From an uncultured Clostridia bacterium (GTDB taxonomy: Bacteria; Bacillota; Clostridia; TANB77; CAG-508), in the NCBI GenBank assembly GCA_948946035.1, contig CARBKU010000006.1, positions 1 through 21,773 on the forward strand: DNA of 21,773 nt, in the 5' to 3' direction. The notes under the pieces are model-generated. The model was not told the origin of the DNA, made no database searches, and saw only the letters and a program-made list of their open reading frames with translations. Shown one piece after another: positions 1-6,709 of the stretch. The position numbers and the translations under genes are program-made. The first letter of the stretch is position 1, and each line of letters begins with the position of its first letter.

Positions 1-82
1 TTTATATATCAGTATTTTCAAAATATTAAACTCAAAAAAGCATTATCTAGTAACAGTTTTTCCAAAATATTGCAAAAATATC

Positions 83-111
83 TTGACATACGGAACAAAG
101 CATTATATAAT
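83..111 (+). promoter_or_regulatory. Sigma-70/SigA promoter of the S10 supercluster
   Basis: The -35 box TTGACA (83-88) and -10 box TATAAT (106-111) both match consensus exactly and are separated by 17 bases. Transcription should start near 118, giving an rpsJ leader of about 320 nt. No comparable promoter is visible closer to rpsJ. The 80 bases upstream are AT-rich without a recognisable gene. Confidence 0.9.
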
Positions 112-184
112 ATTTAAGCATGAGTTTTGCGTTGAAGCTAAATGTGGCTACATCATTACGGAAAGTAAGATGGAGGGAACTTTA

Positions 185-217
185 GTGGAGTATGTCATGG
201 CAAAGACCAGGCGGTAA
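185..217 (+). CDS. Possible 10-codon leader peptide
   Basis: A GTG codon at 185 is preceded by GGAGGG (172-177) at 7-base spacing and opens a frame reading MEYVMAKTRR before TAA at 215-217. The last two codons are AGG and CGG, both rare in this window, where arginine is nearly always AGA or CGT. The stop lies 7 bases before the 224-256 hairpin and about 80 bases before the terminator-like hairpin. This is the usual layout of a leader peptide whose ribosome position controls downstream folding. An ORF this short can arise by chance, so translation is unproven. An internal ATG at 197 is an alternative start. Confidence 0.35.
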   Translation: MEYVMAKTRR

Positions 218-295
218 GTTAACTTATTCCAAAGTAATAAAATTACAATGGAATAAAAAATGGAGCAAAAAACTCCATAAATATAATGCGCTTAT

Positions 296-325
296 CCCAA
301 AATTTCATGCGATTTTTGGGTTTTT
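296..325 (+). terminator. Intrinsic terminator or attenuator in the rpsJ leader
   Basis: CCCAAAA (296-302) pairs with TTTTGGG (314-320) across an 11-base loop and is followed directly by TTTTT (321-325). It lies downstream of the promoter and upstream of rpsJ, so if it works it must be partial or conditional. The short stem suggests a weak terminator. Confidence 0.6.
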
Positions 326-436
326 ATATAGGTGATAATCAAAACACCAGAATGCGTTTTAACTTGCCACGGTAATTTTGACAGCAAAGCAAAGCTGTCG
401 TAATAAAAAATAAAAATTAAAGGAGGGAAAATTACA

Positions 437-760
437 ATGGCAAACACAGTAGCAACAAGTGAAAAAATAAGAATAAGACTAAAAGCATATGACCATGTAG
501 TTTTAGATCAGTCTGCTGAAAAAATAGTAGATACTGCTAAGAAAACAGGAGCAAAGGTTTCAGGTCCTATTCCATTACCAACACAAAAAGAAATAGTAAC
601 AATACTACGTTCTCCACACAAATACAAAGATTCAAGAGAACAATTTGAAATGAGAACACATAAAAGAGTAATTGATATTTTATATCCAACACAAAAAACA
701 GTTGACAATTTAATGAAATTAGAATTACCAGCTGGTGTTGATATTGAAATTAAGTTGTAA
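437..760 (+). CDS. rpsJ: 30S ribosomal protein S10
   Basis: S10 is a 30S head protein that also serves in NusB/NusE transcription antitermination. The 107-residue product has the family core: IRIRLKAYDHVVLD near residue 12, the PTQKE segment near 48, and the conserved loop region SPHKYKDSREQFEMRTHKR at about 58-76. It is slightly longer than the usual 102 residues because of an extra N-terminal MANTVATSE. The ATG follows AGGAGGG (421-427) at normal spacing. It is the first gene of the supercluster and is followed by an unusually long spacer. Its stop codon lies inside the left arm of a hairpin (751-761 pairing with 799-809). Confidence 0.98.
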   Translation: MANTVATSEKIRIRLKAYDHVVLDQSAEKIVDTAKKTGAKVSGPIPLPTQKEIVTILRSPHKYKDSREQFEMRTHKRVIDILYPTQKTVDNLMKLELPAGVDIEIKL

Positions 761-840
761 GTTTAACTAAAAACGAACAAAGTGAGATTCAAGTCTTACT
801 TATAACTTATACAATTAATCAAAGGAAGATTGTATACCTT
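751..840 (+). repeat. Double-hairpin element, copy 1 (rpsJ-rplC spacer)
   Basis: Bases 751-761 pair with 799-809 (11 bp including one G-U), and the left arm covers the rpsJ stop codon. A second hairpin follows directly: TATACAAT (808-815) with ATTGTATA (829-836). The linking motif ATAACTTAT recurs in the rplE-rpsZ and rpsM-rpsK spacers. The first loop contains GAACAAAGTGAGATT, close to the loop of copy 3. The right flank ends in CCTT (837-840). Confidence 0.6.
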
Positions 841-937
841 AAAAATAAAAATACTACATATAATTGTAGCAACAAAACCATGCTAGTGATGAATGTATAG
901 TATCAACATTAGCCAATAGTTAGGAGGAAATAAAAAA

Positions 938-1573
938 ATGAAAAAAGGAATTATCGGAAAGAAAATCGGTATGACACAAATATTTGACGAAAAAGGAAGC
1001 GTTATACCAGTAACTGTTATTGAAACAGAAGGAAACATAGTTGCACAAATAAAAACAAAAGAGACAGATGGATATGATGCAATCCAATTAGGATATGGAG
1101 AAATAAAAGACAAACACATTAACAAACCAGAAGCAGGACATTTTGCAAAAGCAAAATTAGCAAACAAAAAACATCTAAGAGAATTTAGATTAGAAGACAT
1201 TTCTTCATATAAAGTAGGAGACGAAGTAAAAGCAGATATCTTTGAAATAGGAGAAAAAGTAGACGTACAAGGAACATCAAAAGGTAAAGGATTCCAAGGT
1301 GTTATAAAAAGACATGGACAACATAGAGGACCAATGGGACATGGATCTATGTATCATAGAAGACCTGGTTCAATGGGACCTTGTTCAACACCAGGAAGAG
1401 TTTTTAAAGGTAAAAAATTACCAGGACATATGGGAAGAGTTACAGTTACAATTCAAAACTTAGATATTGTAAAAGTTGATATGGATAAAAATGTATTACT
1501 AATTAAAGGTAGTGTCCCAGGACCTAAAGGAACTATCTTAAAAGTAAAATCAACAGTAAAGGCTAGTAAATAG
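938..1573 (+). CDS. rplC: 50S ribosomal protein L3
   Basis: L3 binds 23S rRNA early in assembly and reaches towards the peptidyl transferase centre. The 211-residue product opens with the diagnostic KKGIIGKKIGMTQIFDEKG and has the glycine- and histidine-rich central extension at about residues 110-155, including FQGVIKRHGQHRGPMGHGS and the conserved RRPGSMG. The C-terminal half contains PGHMGRVTVTIQNLDIVKVD. Length is normal. The start follows TTAGGAGG at normal spacing. rplD begins 18 bases downstream, so the two are probably translated together. Confidence 0.98.
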   Translation: MKKGIIGKKIGMTQIFDEKGSVIPVTVIETEGNIVAQIKTKETDGYDAIQLGYGEIKDKHINKPEAGHFAKAKLANKKHLREFRLEDISSYKVGDEVKADIFEIGEKVDVQGTSKGKGFQGVIKRHGQHRGPMGHGSMYHRRPGSMGPCSTPGRVFKGKKLPGHMGRVTVTIQNLDIVKVDMDKNVLLIKGSVPGPKGTILKVKSTVKASK

Positions 1574-1591
1574 AAGGAAGGAGGAAAAAAC

Positions 1592-2215
1592 ATGCCAAAA
1601 GTAGAAGTATATGATATAAAAGGCAAAAAAGTAAGTGATTTAGATTTAGCTGAAAATATATTTGGAATTGAACCAAATGAAAACATAGTACATGAAGTAC
1701 TAGTTAACTATTTAGCTAATCAAAGACAAGGTACACAAAGTACAAAAACAAGAGCGGAAGTTCGTGGTGGTGGTAAAAAACCATGGAGACAAAAAGGAAC
1801 AGGTAGAGCAAGACAAGGTTCAATAAGAGCTCCACAATGGATTAAAGGTGGTATTGCTTTAGGACCAAAACCTCGTTCATATAGATATAGAGTTAATAGA
1901 AAAGAAAGAAGATTAGCAATTAAATCAATTTTAAGTTCTAAAGTATTAGAAAAAGAATTAACAGTTGTTGACAAATTAGAAGTAAAAGAAATCAAGACAA
2001 AAACAATGGTAAAAGCATTAGCAGATTTAAAAGTAGAAGGAAAAACATTAATAGTTCTTCCAGAAAACAATAAAAACGTTTTAATGTCATCAAGAAATAT
2101 TGAAGGAGTTAAAACAATAACAGCTAATAACATAAATGTATTTGATTTATTAAATTATACAAATCTAATTTTGCCAGTAGATACTGTTAAAAAATTAGAG
2201 GAGGTGTATGCATAA
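1592..2215 (+). CDS. rplD: 50S ribosomal protein L4
   Basis: L4 lines the polypeptide exit tunnel, and in E. coli it represses the S10 operon by attenuation and translation control. The 207-residue product carries the tunnel-loop signature near residues 46-75, with RQGTQSTKTRAEVRGGGKKP followed by WRQKGTGRARQGS and APQWIKGG. The ribosome binding site is GGAAGGAGG just after rplC. The stop TAA shares its last base with the ATG of rplW, a one-base overlap that implies translational coupling. L4 is the obvious candidate to test as regulator of the 118-436 leader, though nothing here shows that it binds. Confidence 0.98.
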   Translation: MPKVEVYDIKGKKVSDLDLAENIFGIEPNENIVHEVLVNYLANQRQGTQSTKTRAEVRGGGKKPWRQKGTGRARQGSIRAPQWIKGGIALGPKPRSYRYRVNRKERRLAIKSILSSKVLEKELTVVDKLEVKEIKTKTMVKALADLKVEGKTLIVLPENNKNVLMSSRNIEGVKTITANNINVFDLLNYTNLILPVDTVKKLEEVYA

Positions 2216-2562
2216 TGCTACCAGAAGAAATTATAATTGCACCAATCGTTACAGAAAAAAGTAATGACCAATTACAAGAAGGAAAATATACTTTTAAAGT
2301 AAATAAAAAAGCAACAAAAGTTGAAATAGCAAAAGCAGTTGAAAGACTATTTCAAGTAAAAGTATTAAAAGTTAATACAATAAATGTAAATGGAAAAAAG
2401 AAAAGAGTTGGATATCACGTAGGTAAAACTTCAGACTGGAAAAAAGCTATAGTAACAATAGACACAAATCCAGAAGAAGTTTCATACTTAGCTAAAGGTG
2501 GAAAAGAAACTAAAGTTTCTGTTAAATATAAAGATTCAATAGATGAATTTATGGGAGCTTAA
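2215..2562 (+). CDS. rplW: 50S ribosomal protein L23
   Basis: L23 sits at the tunnel exit and docks trigger factor and SRP. The 115-residue product begins with the typical IIIAPIVTEKSNDQLQEGKYTF, continues with VNKKATKVEIAKAVERLF near residues 29-46, and has KKKRVGYHVGKTSDWKKA near 60-77. It is about 15-20 residues longer than many L23 proteins because of a charged C-terminal tail ending KDSIDEFMGA. It overlaps rplD by one base. Its ribosome binding site (GAGGAGGTG) lies inside the rplD coding end. A 219-base structured spacer follows. Confidence 0.97.
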   Translation: MLPEEIIIAPIVTEKSNDQLQEGKYTFKVNKKATKVEIAKAVERLFQVKVLKVNTINVNGKKKRVGYHVGKTSDWKKAIVTIDTNPEEVSYLAKGGKETKVSVKYKDSIDEFMGA

Positions 2563-2781
2563 TGAGAAACAAATAAAAATATCGGGAAAGAACCCGGAGA
2601 ATAAAGAATATCTGCCATGCGGAGCAGGAAAAATATCCGTAAATATGTAGAGTAGAGAATTTAGCAAAAACGAGTATTACTAAGAAAACTTAATGAAGTC
2701 AGTTTGCTATGCAAACTGCATACTGATGCTGTAACAACGTAAGACGAAGTTTTTCATAAATTCGAGAAAGGAAAATTTAAA
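2563..2781 (+). promoter_or_regulatory. Structured 219-nt spacer ahead of rplB
   Basis: No gene is visible here. Helices seen: CGGG (2583-2586) with CCCG (2593-2596); a CTGCC/GG-GCAG hairpin at about 2612-2627; and a multi-branch unit in which GAAAACTT (2684-2691) pairs with AAGTTTTT (2747-2754). That unit encloses a perfect 8-bp hairpin CAGTTTGC/GCAAACTG (2700-2718) and a small GCAT/ATGC hairpin. The outer right arm runs into TTTTT followed by CATAAA, so it could act as a weak terminator or attenuator before rplB. No promoter of good quality is seen. Function unknown. Confidence 0.5.
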
Positions 2782-3615
2782 ATGGGAATGAAACACTTTA
2801 AACCATATACACCATCAAGAAGAAATATGACTGTATCTACATTTGAAGAAGTAACAAAAAAGACACCTGAAAAATCACTACTAGCAAAGAAAAAGAAAAA
2901 TGCAGGAAGAAACTCATATGGTAGAATAACAGTAAGACATCAAGGTGGTGGAAATAGGCAAAAATATAGAATAGTAGATTTTAAAAGAAATAAAGACAAT
3001 ATGGAAGCAGCTGTAATAGGAATCGAATATGATCCAAACAGAAGTGCAAATATTGCATTAATACAATATGAAGATGGAGAAAAAGCATATATATTAGCAC
3101 CACAAGGATTAACAGATGGAGATAAAGTAATATCAGGAGAAACAGTTGATATTAAGCCAGGAAATGCAATGCCAATTAATGCTATTCCAGTAGGTACTTT
3201 AATACATAATATTGAATTAAATCCAAAACAAGGTGGAAAATTAGTAAAGGCAGCTGGACAAAGTGCACAATTAATGGCTAAAGAAGGGAAATATGCACAT
3301 GTAAGATTACCATCAGGAGAAATGAGATTAATATTATCAACATGTAGAGCAACAATAGGAGCAATAGGAAATAGTGACCATGAAAATGTTAAAATAGGTA
3401 AAGCAGGAAGAAAAAGACATATGGGAATTAGACCTACAGTTAGAGGATCTGTTATGAACCCAGTAGATCACCCACATGGTGGTGGTGAAGGTAGAGCACC
3501 AGTAGGGCACGCAGGACCATTAACACCTTGGGGTAAACCAGCACTTGGATATAAAACAAGAAATAAAAAGAAACTATCTAATAAATTTATTGTTAAGAGA
3601 AGAAACAGTAAGTAG
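2782..3615 (+). CDS. rplB: 50S ribosomal protein L2
   Basis: L2 is a core 23S rRNA-binding protein needed for subunit association and peptidyl transferase activity. The 277-residue product starts MGMKHFKPYTPSRRNMT, has the RNA-binding core with GGGNRQKYR near residue 55 and YDPNRSANIAL near 84, and ends with the conserved NPVDHPHGGGEGRAP loop starting near residue 226. In that loop H230 corresponds to the E. coli His229. Length is normal. The start has a modest GAAAGGA site. rpsS follows after 17 bases. Confidence 0.98.
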   Translation: MGMKHFKPYTPSRRNMTVSTFEEVTKKTPEKSLLAKKKKNAGRNSYGRITVRHQGGGNRQKYRIVDFKRNKDNMEAAVIGIEYDPNRSANIALIQYEDGEKAYILAPQGLTDGDKVISGETVDIKPGNAMPINAIPVGTLIHNIELNPKQGGKLVKAAGQSAQLMAKEGKYAHVRLPSGEMRLILSTCRATIGAIGNSDHENVKIGKAGRKRHMGIRPTVRGSVMNPVDHPHGGGEGRAPVGHAGPLTPWGKPALGYKTRNKKKLSNKFIVKRRNSK

Positions 3616-3632
3616 AAAGGAGGGCATTTTGT

Positions 3633-3908
3633 ATGTCAAGATCAAGCAAGAAAAAACCATTTGTGCAAGAAAAATTATTAAAGAGAATAGAAGCTATGAA
3701 CGAAACAGGAAATAAAGAAGTATTAAAAACATGGTCAAGAGCTTCAACAATATATCCACAAATGGTAGGACACACAATAGCTGTACATGATGGAAGAAAA
3801 CATGTTCCAATCTATATAGCAGAAGAAATGATAGGTCATAAATTAGGTGAATTTGCTCCTACAAGAACATTTAAAGGTCATGCAGGAGATAAAGCTACAA
3901 AAAAATAA
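3633..3908 (+). CDS. rpsS: 30S ribosomal protein S19
   Basis: S19 is a 30S head protein that forms a complex with S13 and contacts the A-site tRNA region. The 91-residue product is normal in length and has the family features MSRSSKKKPFVQEKLLKRI, TWSRASTIYPQMVGHTIAVH near residues 34-53, and the terminal GEFAPTRTFKGHAGDKA. The strong AAAGGAGGG site lies in the short gap after rplB. Confidence 0.98.
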   Translation: MSRSSKKKPFVQEKLLKRIEAMNETGNKEVLKTWSRASTIYPQMVGHTIAVHDGRKHVPIYIAEEMIGHKLGEFAPTRTFKGHAGDKATKK

Positions 3909-3917
3909 AACTTGAAA

Positions 3918-3955
3918 CAAAGGTAATTGATAAATTATATACAATGTAACCTTTG
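3918..3955 (+). promoter_or_regulatory. Hairpin ahead of rplV with anti-SD arm
   Basis: CAAAGGT (3918-3924) pairs with ACCTTTG (3949-3955), and an inner ATTG (3926-3929) pairs with CAAT (3942-3945). The right arm holds CCTT, which could instead pair with AAGG of the rplV Shine-Dalgarno (3966-3972). No T-run follows, so it is not a terminator. Confidence 0.5.
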
Positions 3956-3980
3956 CAAAAAAAACAAGGAGGGAAATAAA

Positions 3981-4343
3981 GTGCAAGAGCAAGAAACAGT
4001 AATGGTAAATGAAGCTAAAGCAACTCTAAAATTTGCAAGAATATCAGCAAGAAAAGTAAAAATTGTTGCAGATTTAATTAGAGGAAAAAATGTAGATGAA
4101 GCTTTAGCAATTGTAAAATTCACACCAAAAGCATCATCAGAAATAATAGAAAAATTATTAAACTCAGCAATTGCAAATGCTGAAAATAATCATAGTATGA
4201 AAACCGAAAATTTATATGTTGCCGAAATATATGCAAATCAAGGTCCAACTTTAAAAAGAATTAGACCAGCTGCAAAAGGTTCAGCAGTAAGAATTAGAAA
4301 AAGAACAAGTCATATAACAATATGTTTAAAAGAAAGAGAGTAA
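3981..4343 (+). CDS. rplV: 50S ribosomal protein L22 (GTG start)
   Basis: L22 has a globular domain on the 50S surface and a beta-hairpin that reaches into the exit tunnel. I place the start at GTG 3981, 8 bases after AAGGAGG (3966-3972). The in-frame extension back to 3927 lies across the upstream hairpin and has no homology to L22. The 120-residue product then contains ATLKFARISARKVKIVADLI, the helical TPKASSEIIEKLLNSAIANA segment, and the hairpin NQGPTLKRIRPAAKGSA with a basic RKRTSHITI ending. Confidence 0.96.
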   Translation: MQEQETVMVNEAKATLKFARISARKVKIVADLIRGKNVDEALAIVKFTPKASSEIIEKLLNSAIANAENNHSMKTENLYVAEIYANQGPTLKRIRPAAKGSAVRIRKRTSHITICLKERE

Positions 4344-4350
4344 TATAAAC

Positions 4351-4408
4351 AAGGTAACACTGATTTATAATGAATTAAATAAATGTAAATAAGTGCCCTT
4401 TACATTTA
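4351..4408 (+). promoter_or_regulatory. Hairpins ahead of rpsC with anti-SD arm
   Basis: TAAATGTAAA (4380-4389) pairs perfectly with TTTACATTTA (4399-4408), with GTGCCC in the loop. A competing long-range pairing joins AAGG and CAC (4351-4360) to GTG and CCTT (4393-4400). CCTTT (4397-4401) can also pair with AAAGG of the rpsC ribosome binding site (4413-4417). The AAGG-TAA-CAC pattern recurs ahead of rpsD. Confidence 0.5.
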
Positions 4409-4430
4409 AAGAAAAGGAGGATTTTAAAAA

Positions 4431-5087
4431 ATGGGACAAAAGGTTCATCCAACTGGTGTTAGAGTTGGAATCATAAAAGACTGGAACTCTAAATGGTATG
4501 CAGACTCTAATAATTTTGCAGATTATTTAGTAGAAGACCAAAAAATTCGTAATTTTTTAAAGAAAAAATTATACCTAGCTGGAATTTCTAAAATTGAAAT
4601 AGAAAGAACAGCAAAAGCTGTAAAAGTTAACTTACATACTGCTAAACCAGGTATTGTAATAGGAAAAGGTGGAGCGGGAGTAGAAAGTGTAAAAGCTGAA
4701 ATTGCAAAAGTAATAGGCAAAGAAGTTAACTTAAATATTGTAGAAGTTAAAAATGCAGATGTAGATGCTCAATTAGTAGCTGAAAACATTGCAGGACAAT
4801 TAGAAAGAAGAATTTCATTCAGAAGAGCTATGAAACAATGCATGCAAAAATCTATCAAATCAGGTGCTTTAGGAATTAAAACTTCAGTATCTGGAAGATT
4901 AGGTGGAGCAGACATGGCTAGAACAGAATTCTATAAAGAAGGAAATATTCCATTACAAACTTTAAGAGCTGATATTGATTTTGGATTTGCAGAAGCAGAT
5001 ACAACATACGGAAAAATCGGTGTTAAAGTATGGATATATAAAGGAGAAGTTCTTCCAGAAAGAAAAGTGGAAGGAGGAGACCAATAA
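4431..5087 (+). CDS. rpsC: 30S ribosomal protein S3
   Basis: S3 is a 30S head protein at the mRNA entry channel. The 218-residue product opens with MGQKVHPTGVRVGIIKDWNS. Near residues 75-90 it has a KH domain whose loop is GIVIGKGGAGVESVKAEI. The C-terminal domain contains GRLGGADMARTEFYKEG and PLQTLRADIDFGFAEADTTY. Length is normal. A strong AAAAGGAGG site precedes it. Its stop TAA shares one base with the start of rplP. Confidence 0.98.
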   Translation: MGQKVHPTGVRVGIIKDWNSKWYADSNNFADYLVEDQKIRNFLKKKLYLAGISKIEIERTAKAVKVNLHTAKPGIVIGKGGAGVESVKAEIAKVIGKEVNLNIVEVKNADVDAQLVAENIAGQLERRISFRRAMKQCMQKSIKSGALGIKTSVSGRLGGADMARTEFYKEGNIPLQTLRADIDFGFAEADTTYGKIGVKVWIYKGEVLPERKVEGGDQ

Positions 5088-5530
5088 TGCCATTAATGCC
5101 AAAAAGAACAAAACATAGAAAAATGCAAAAAGGTAGAATGAGAGGAAAAGCAACAAGAGGAAATAGAGTTACAGATGGAGAATATGGAATTCAAGCTGTA
5201 ACAGCTGGTTTAATTACAAGTAACCAAATAGAAGCTGCACGTATTGCTATGACTCGTTATATAAAAAGAGGTGGAAAAGTTTGGATTAAAATATTCCCAG
5301 ACAAACCAATAACTGCAAAACCTATCGGTACTCGTATGGGTAAAGGTAAAGGTGCTCCAGAATATTGGGTAGCAGTAGTAAAACCAGGTAGAGTAATGTT
5401 TGAAATATCTGGTGTATCAGAAGAAATTGCTAGAGAAGCCTTAAGACTTGCTATGAACAAACTACCTAATAAAACAAAGTTTGTAGCAAAAGAAACTGAA
5501 AAGGTAGGTGATAATGATGAAGATAAGTAA
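5087..5530 (+). CDS. rplP: 50S ribosomal protein L16
   Basis: L16 binds near the A-site tRNA elbow and is one of the last proteins added to the 50S. The 147-residue product starts MPLMPKRTKHRKMQKGRMRG. It also has the family blocks TAGLITSNQIEAARIAMTRY and KPIGTRMGKGKGAPEYWVAVVKPGR, the latter near residues 75-100, plus REALRLAMNKLPNKTKFV near 124-141. It ends in a short acidic tail. The one-base overlap with rpsC implies coupled translation. An in-frame ATG at 5096 would also fit the family. Confidence 0.97.
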   Translation: MPLMPKRTKHRKMQKGRMRGKATRGNRVTDGEYGIQAVTAGLITSNQIEAARIAMTRYIKRGGKVWIKIFPDKPITAKPIGTRMGKGKGAPEYWVAVVKPGRVMFEISGVSEEIAREALRLAMNKLPNKTKFVAKETEKVGDNDEDK

Positions 5531-5723
5531 AATAAAAGAAATGTCTTCACCAGAACTAGAAAAAGAATTAGGTGAACTAAAAACAGAATTATTTAAACTA
5601 AAATTTAGTTTAGCCACAAATGGATTAGATAATCCTATGAAAATAAAAGATGTAAAAAAAGATATTGCTAGAATAAATACTATATTAACAGAAAGAAAAA
5701 TAGCAGAATCTAAAAAAGCATAA
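5517..5723 (+). CDS. rpmC: 50S ribosomal protein L29
   Basis: L29 is a small helical-hairpin protein beside L23 at the tunnel exit. I place the start at ATG 5517, giving MKISKIKEMSSPELEKELGE. It follows AGGTGAT (5506-5512), which matches the anti-Shine-Dalgarno at normal spacing. ATG 5514 is an alternative, while GTG 5508 falls inside the ribosome binding site. The 68-residue product has the typical ELFKLKFSLATNGLDNPMKI turn and a second helix with VKKDIARINTILTERKI. The gene overlaps the end of rplP by 14 bases. Confidence 0.95.
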   Translation: MKISKIKEMSSPELEKELGELKTELFKLKFSLATNGLDNPMKIKDVKKDIARINTILTERKIAESKKA

Positions 5724-5771
5724 TAATCAATAATATATAGATAAGGAAAAATACTAATATAAATGGGAAAA

Positions 5772-5795
5772 TATAGTTTAACCCAAGAAACTATA
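5772..5795 (+). promoter_or_regulatory. Hairpin in the rpmC-rpsQ spacer
   Basis: TATAGTTT (5772-5779) and AAACTATA (5788-5795) form a perfect 8-bp stem with an 8-base loop containing CCC. It sits in the middle of a 116-base AT-rich spacer. No T-run follows, so it is unlikely to be a terminator. Confidence 0.4.
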
Positions 5796-5839
5796 AGTTT
5801 AAAGTATATTACTTGTCGAACGAGAAAGGAGAAATCTAA

Positions 5840-6106
5840 ATGGGAGAAAGAAATCTTCGTAAAGTTATGGTTGGTACTGTATTATCAAACAAAATGGATA
5901 AAACAGTAGTTGTAGCTGTTGAAACAAGTGTTAGCCATAAAGCTTATGGTAAAACAGTAAAAAGAACATATAAATTAAAAGCACATGATGAAGAAAATGT
6001 TTGCCAAATTGGTGATAAAGTAAAAGTAATGGAAACAAGACCACTTTCTAAAGATAAGAGATGGAGAGTAGTTGAAGTTTTAGAAAAAGCTATTATTAAA
6101 AAATAA
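5840..6106 (+). CDS. rpsQ: 30S ribosomal protein S17
   Basis: S17 is an OB-fold primary binding protein of 16S rRNA. The 88-residue product has the family opening RNLRKVMVGTVLSNKMDKTV, VKRTYKLKAHDEENVCQIGD near residues 39-58, and VKVMETRPLSKDKRWRVVEV near 62-81. Length is normal. It follows a strong AAAGGAG site. Confidence 0.98.
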   Translation: MGERNLRKVMVGTVLSNKMDKTVVVAVETSVSHKAYGKTVKRTYKLKAHDEENVCQIGDKVKVMETRPLSKDKRWRVVEVLEKAIIKK

Positions 6107-6193
6107 ATAAAAAGGAAACATTCCTAAAACAATTAAAATACTTTTTTATGCGAAAAGCATTCCATGATTAAAAAATGAAAGGAGAAACCATAA

Positions 6194-6562
6194 ATGATCC
6201 AACAACAAACAAAACTAAAAGTAGCAGACAATACTGGTGCAAAAGAAATTATGTGTATTAGATGTTTAGGTGGTTCATATAGAAAAACATCTAACATAGG
6301 AGATGTAATAGTTGCTTCAGTCAAATCAGCAACACCAGGTGGAGTTGTAAAAAAAGGTGATGTTGTAAAAGCAGTTATAGTAAGATCTAAAAGAGGGCTA
6401 AGAAGACCAGATGGTTCATACATAAAATTTGACGAAAATGCAGCAGTAATAATAAAAGAAGACGGAACACCAAAAGGAACACGTATCTTTGGACCAGTAG
6501 CAAGAGAACTAAGAGAAAAAGATTACATGAAAATTTTATCTTTAGCCCCAGAGGTTCTTTAG
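6194..6562 (+). CDS. rplN: 50S ribosomal protein L14
   Basis: L14 lies at the subunit interface and forms part of the bridge to 16S rRNA. The 122-residue product is exactly typical: MIQQQTKLKVADNTGAKEIM, then GDVIVASVKSATPGGVVKKG near residues 36-55, RPDGSYIKFDENAAVII near 72-88, and GTRIFGPVARELREKDYMKI near 97-116. It ends at TAG inside the left arm of the next hairpin. Confidence 0.98.
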   Translation: MIQQQTKLKVADNTGAKEIMCIRCLGGSYRKTSNIGDVIVASVKSATPGGVVKKGDVVKAVIVRSKRGLRRPDGSYIKFDENAAVIIKEDGTPKGTRIFGPVARELREKDYMKILSLAPEVL

Positions 6563-6635
6563 TCTGTTAACGAAAAGCTTAAAAAGCTTTGAGTGTTACA
6601 GACTAAAGATGCAAAAGTTATGAAATAACTTTTGT
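6557..6635 (+). promoter_or_regulatory. Two strong hairpins in the rplN-rplX spacer
   Basis: The first hairpin (6557-6608) has 11 bp from CTTTAGTCTGT (6557-6567), which includes the rplN stop codon, to ACAGACTAAAG (6598-6608). After one bulge it has AAC/GTT, then an inner AAAGCTT/AAGCTTT (6574-6580/6584-6590). The second (6612-6634) is a perfect 10-bp CAAAAGTTAT/ATAACTTTTG with loop GAA. Neither is followed by a T-run. The AGTCTGT/ACAGACT arms recur in the secY-adk spacer. Confidence 0.6.
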
Positions 6636-6709
6636 AAACCATAGAGAAAGAAATAAAGAATTAAAATTGATTTTATATAAAATAATCAAGAAAAGGAGGT
6701 AAATCTCTA

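Larger units (their letters stand above)
118..436 (+). promoter_or_regulatory. Structured 5' leader of the S10 operon
   Basis: This non-coding leader is richer in G+C in its first 100 bases than the flanks. Visible hairpins in order: 151-172 (an 8-bp stem with one bulged A and loop GGAAA); 224-256 (8 bp, a 2x2 internal loop, then 5 bp); 260-278 (ATGGAG/CTCCAT); a terminator-like hairpin at 296-325; 331-348 (GGTG/CACC); and 380-399 (GACAGC/GCTGTC). A possible short ORF with its own ribosome binding site lies at 185-217. The arrangement suggests control of readthrough into rpsJ. In E. coli the S10 leader is controlled by L4, but this leader does not obviously resemble that one. The regulator is unknown. 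Confidence 0.7.

Noticed and set aside
378..406. TTGACA (378-383) with TAATAA 17 bases later, as a second rpsJ promoter
   Set aside because: The -10 matches only 3 of 6 positions, and the -35 lies in the GACAGC hairpin. The consensus promoter at 83-111 is much better.
3927..3980. N-terminal extension of rplV back to 3927
   Set aside because: It crosses the spacer hairpin and ribosome binding site and has no resemblance to L22. GTG 3981 has correct spacing.
5508..5516. GTG at 5508 as the rpmC start
   Set aside because: It lies inside the AGGTGAT ribosome binding site. ATG 5517 gives the family N-terminus.
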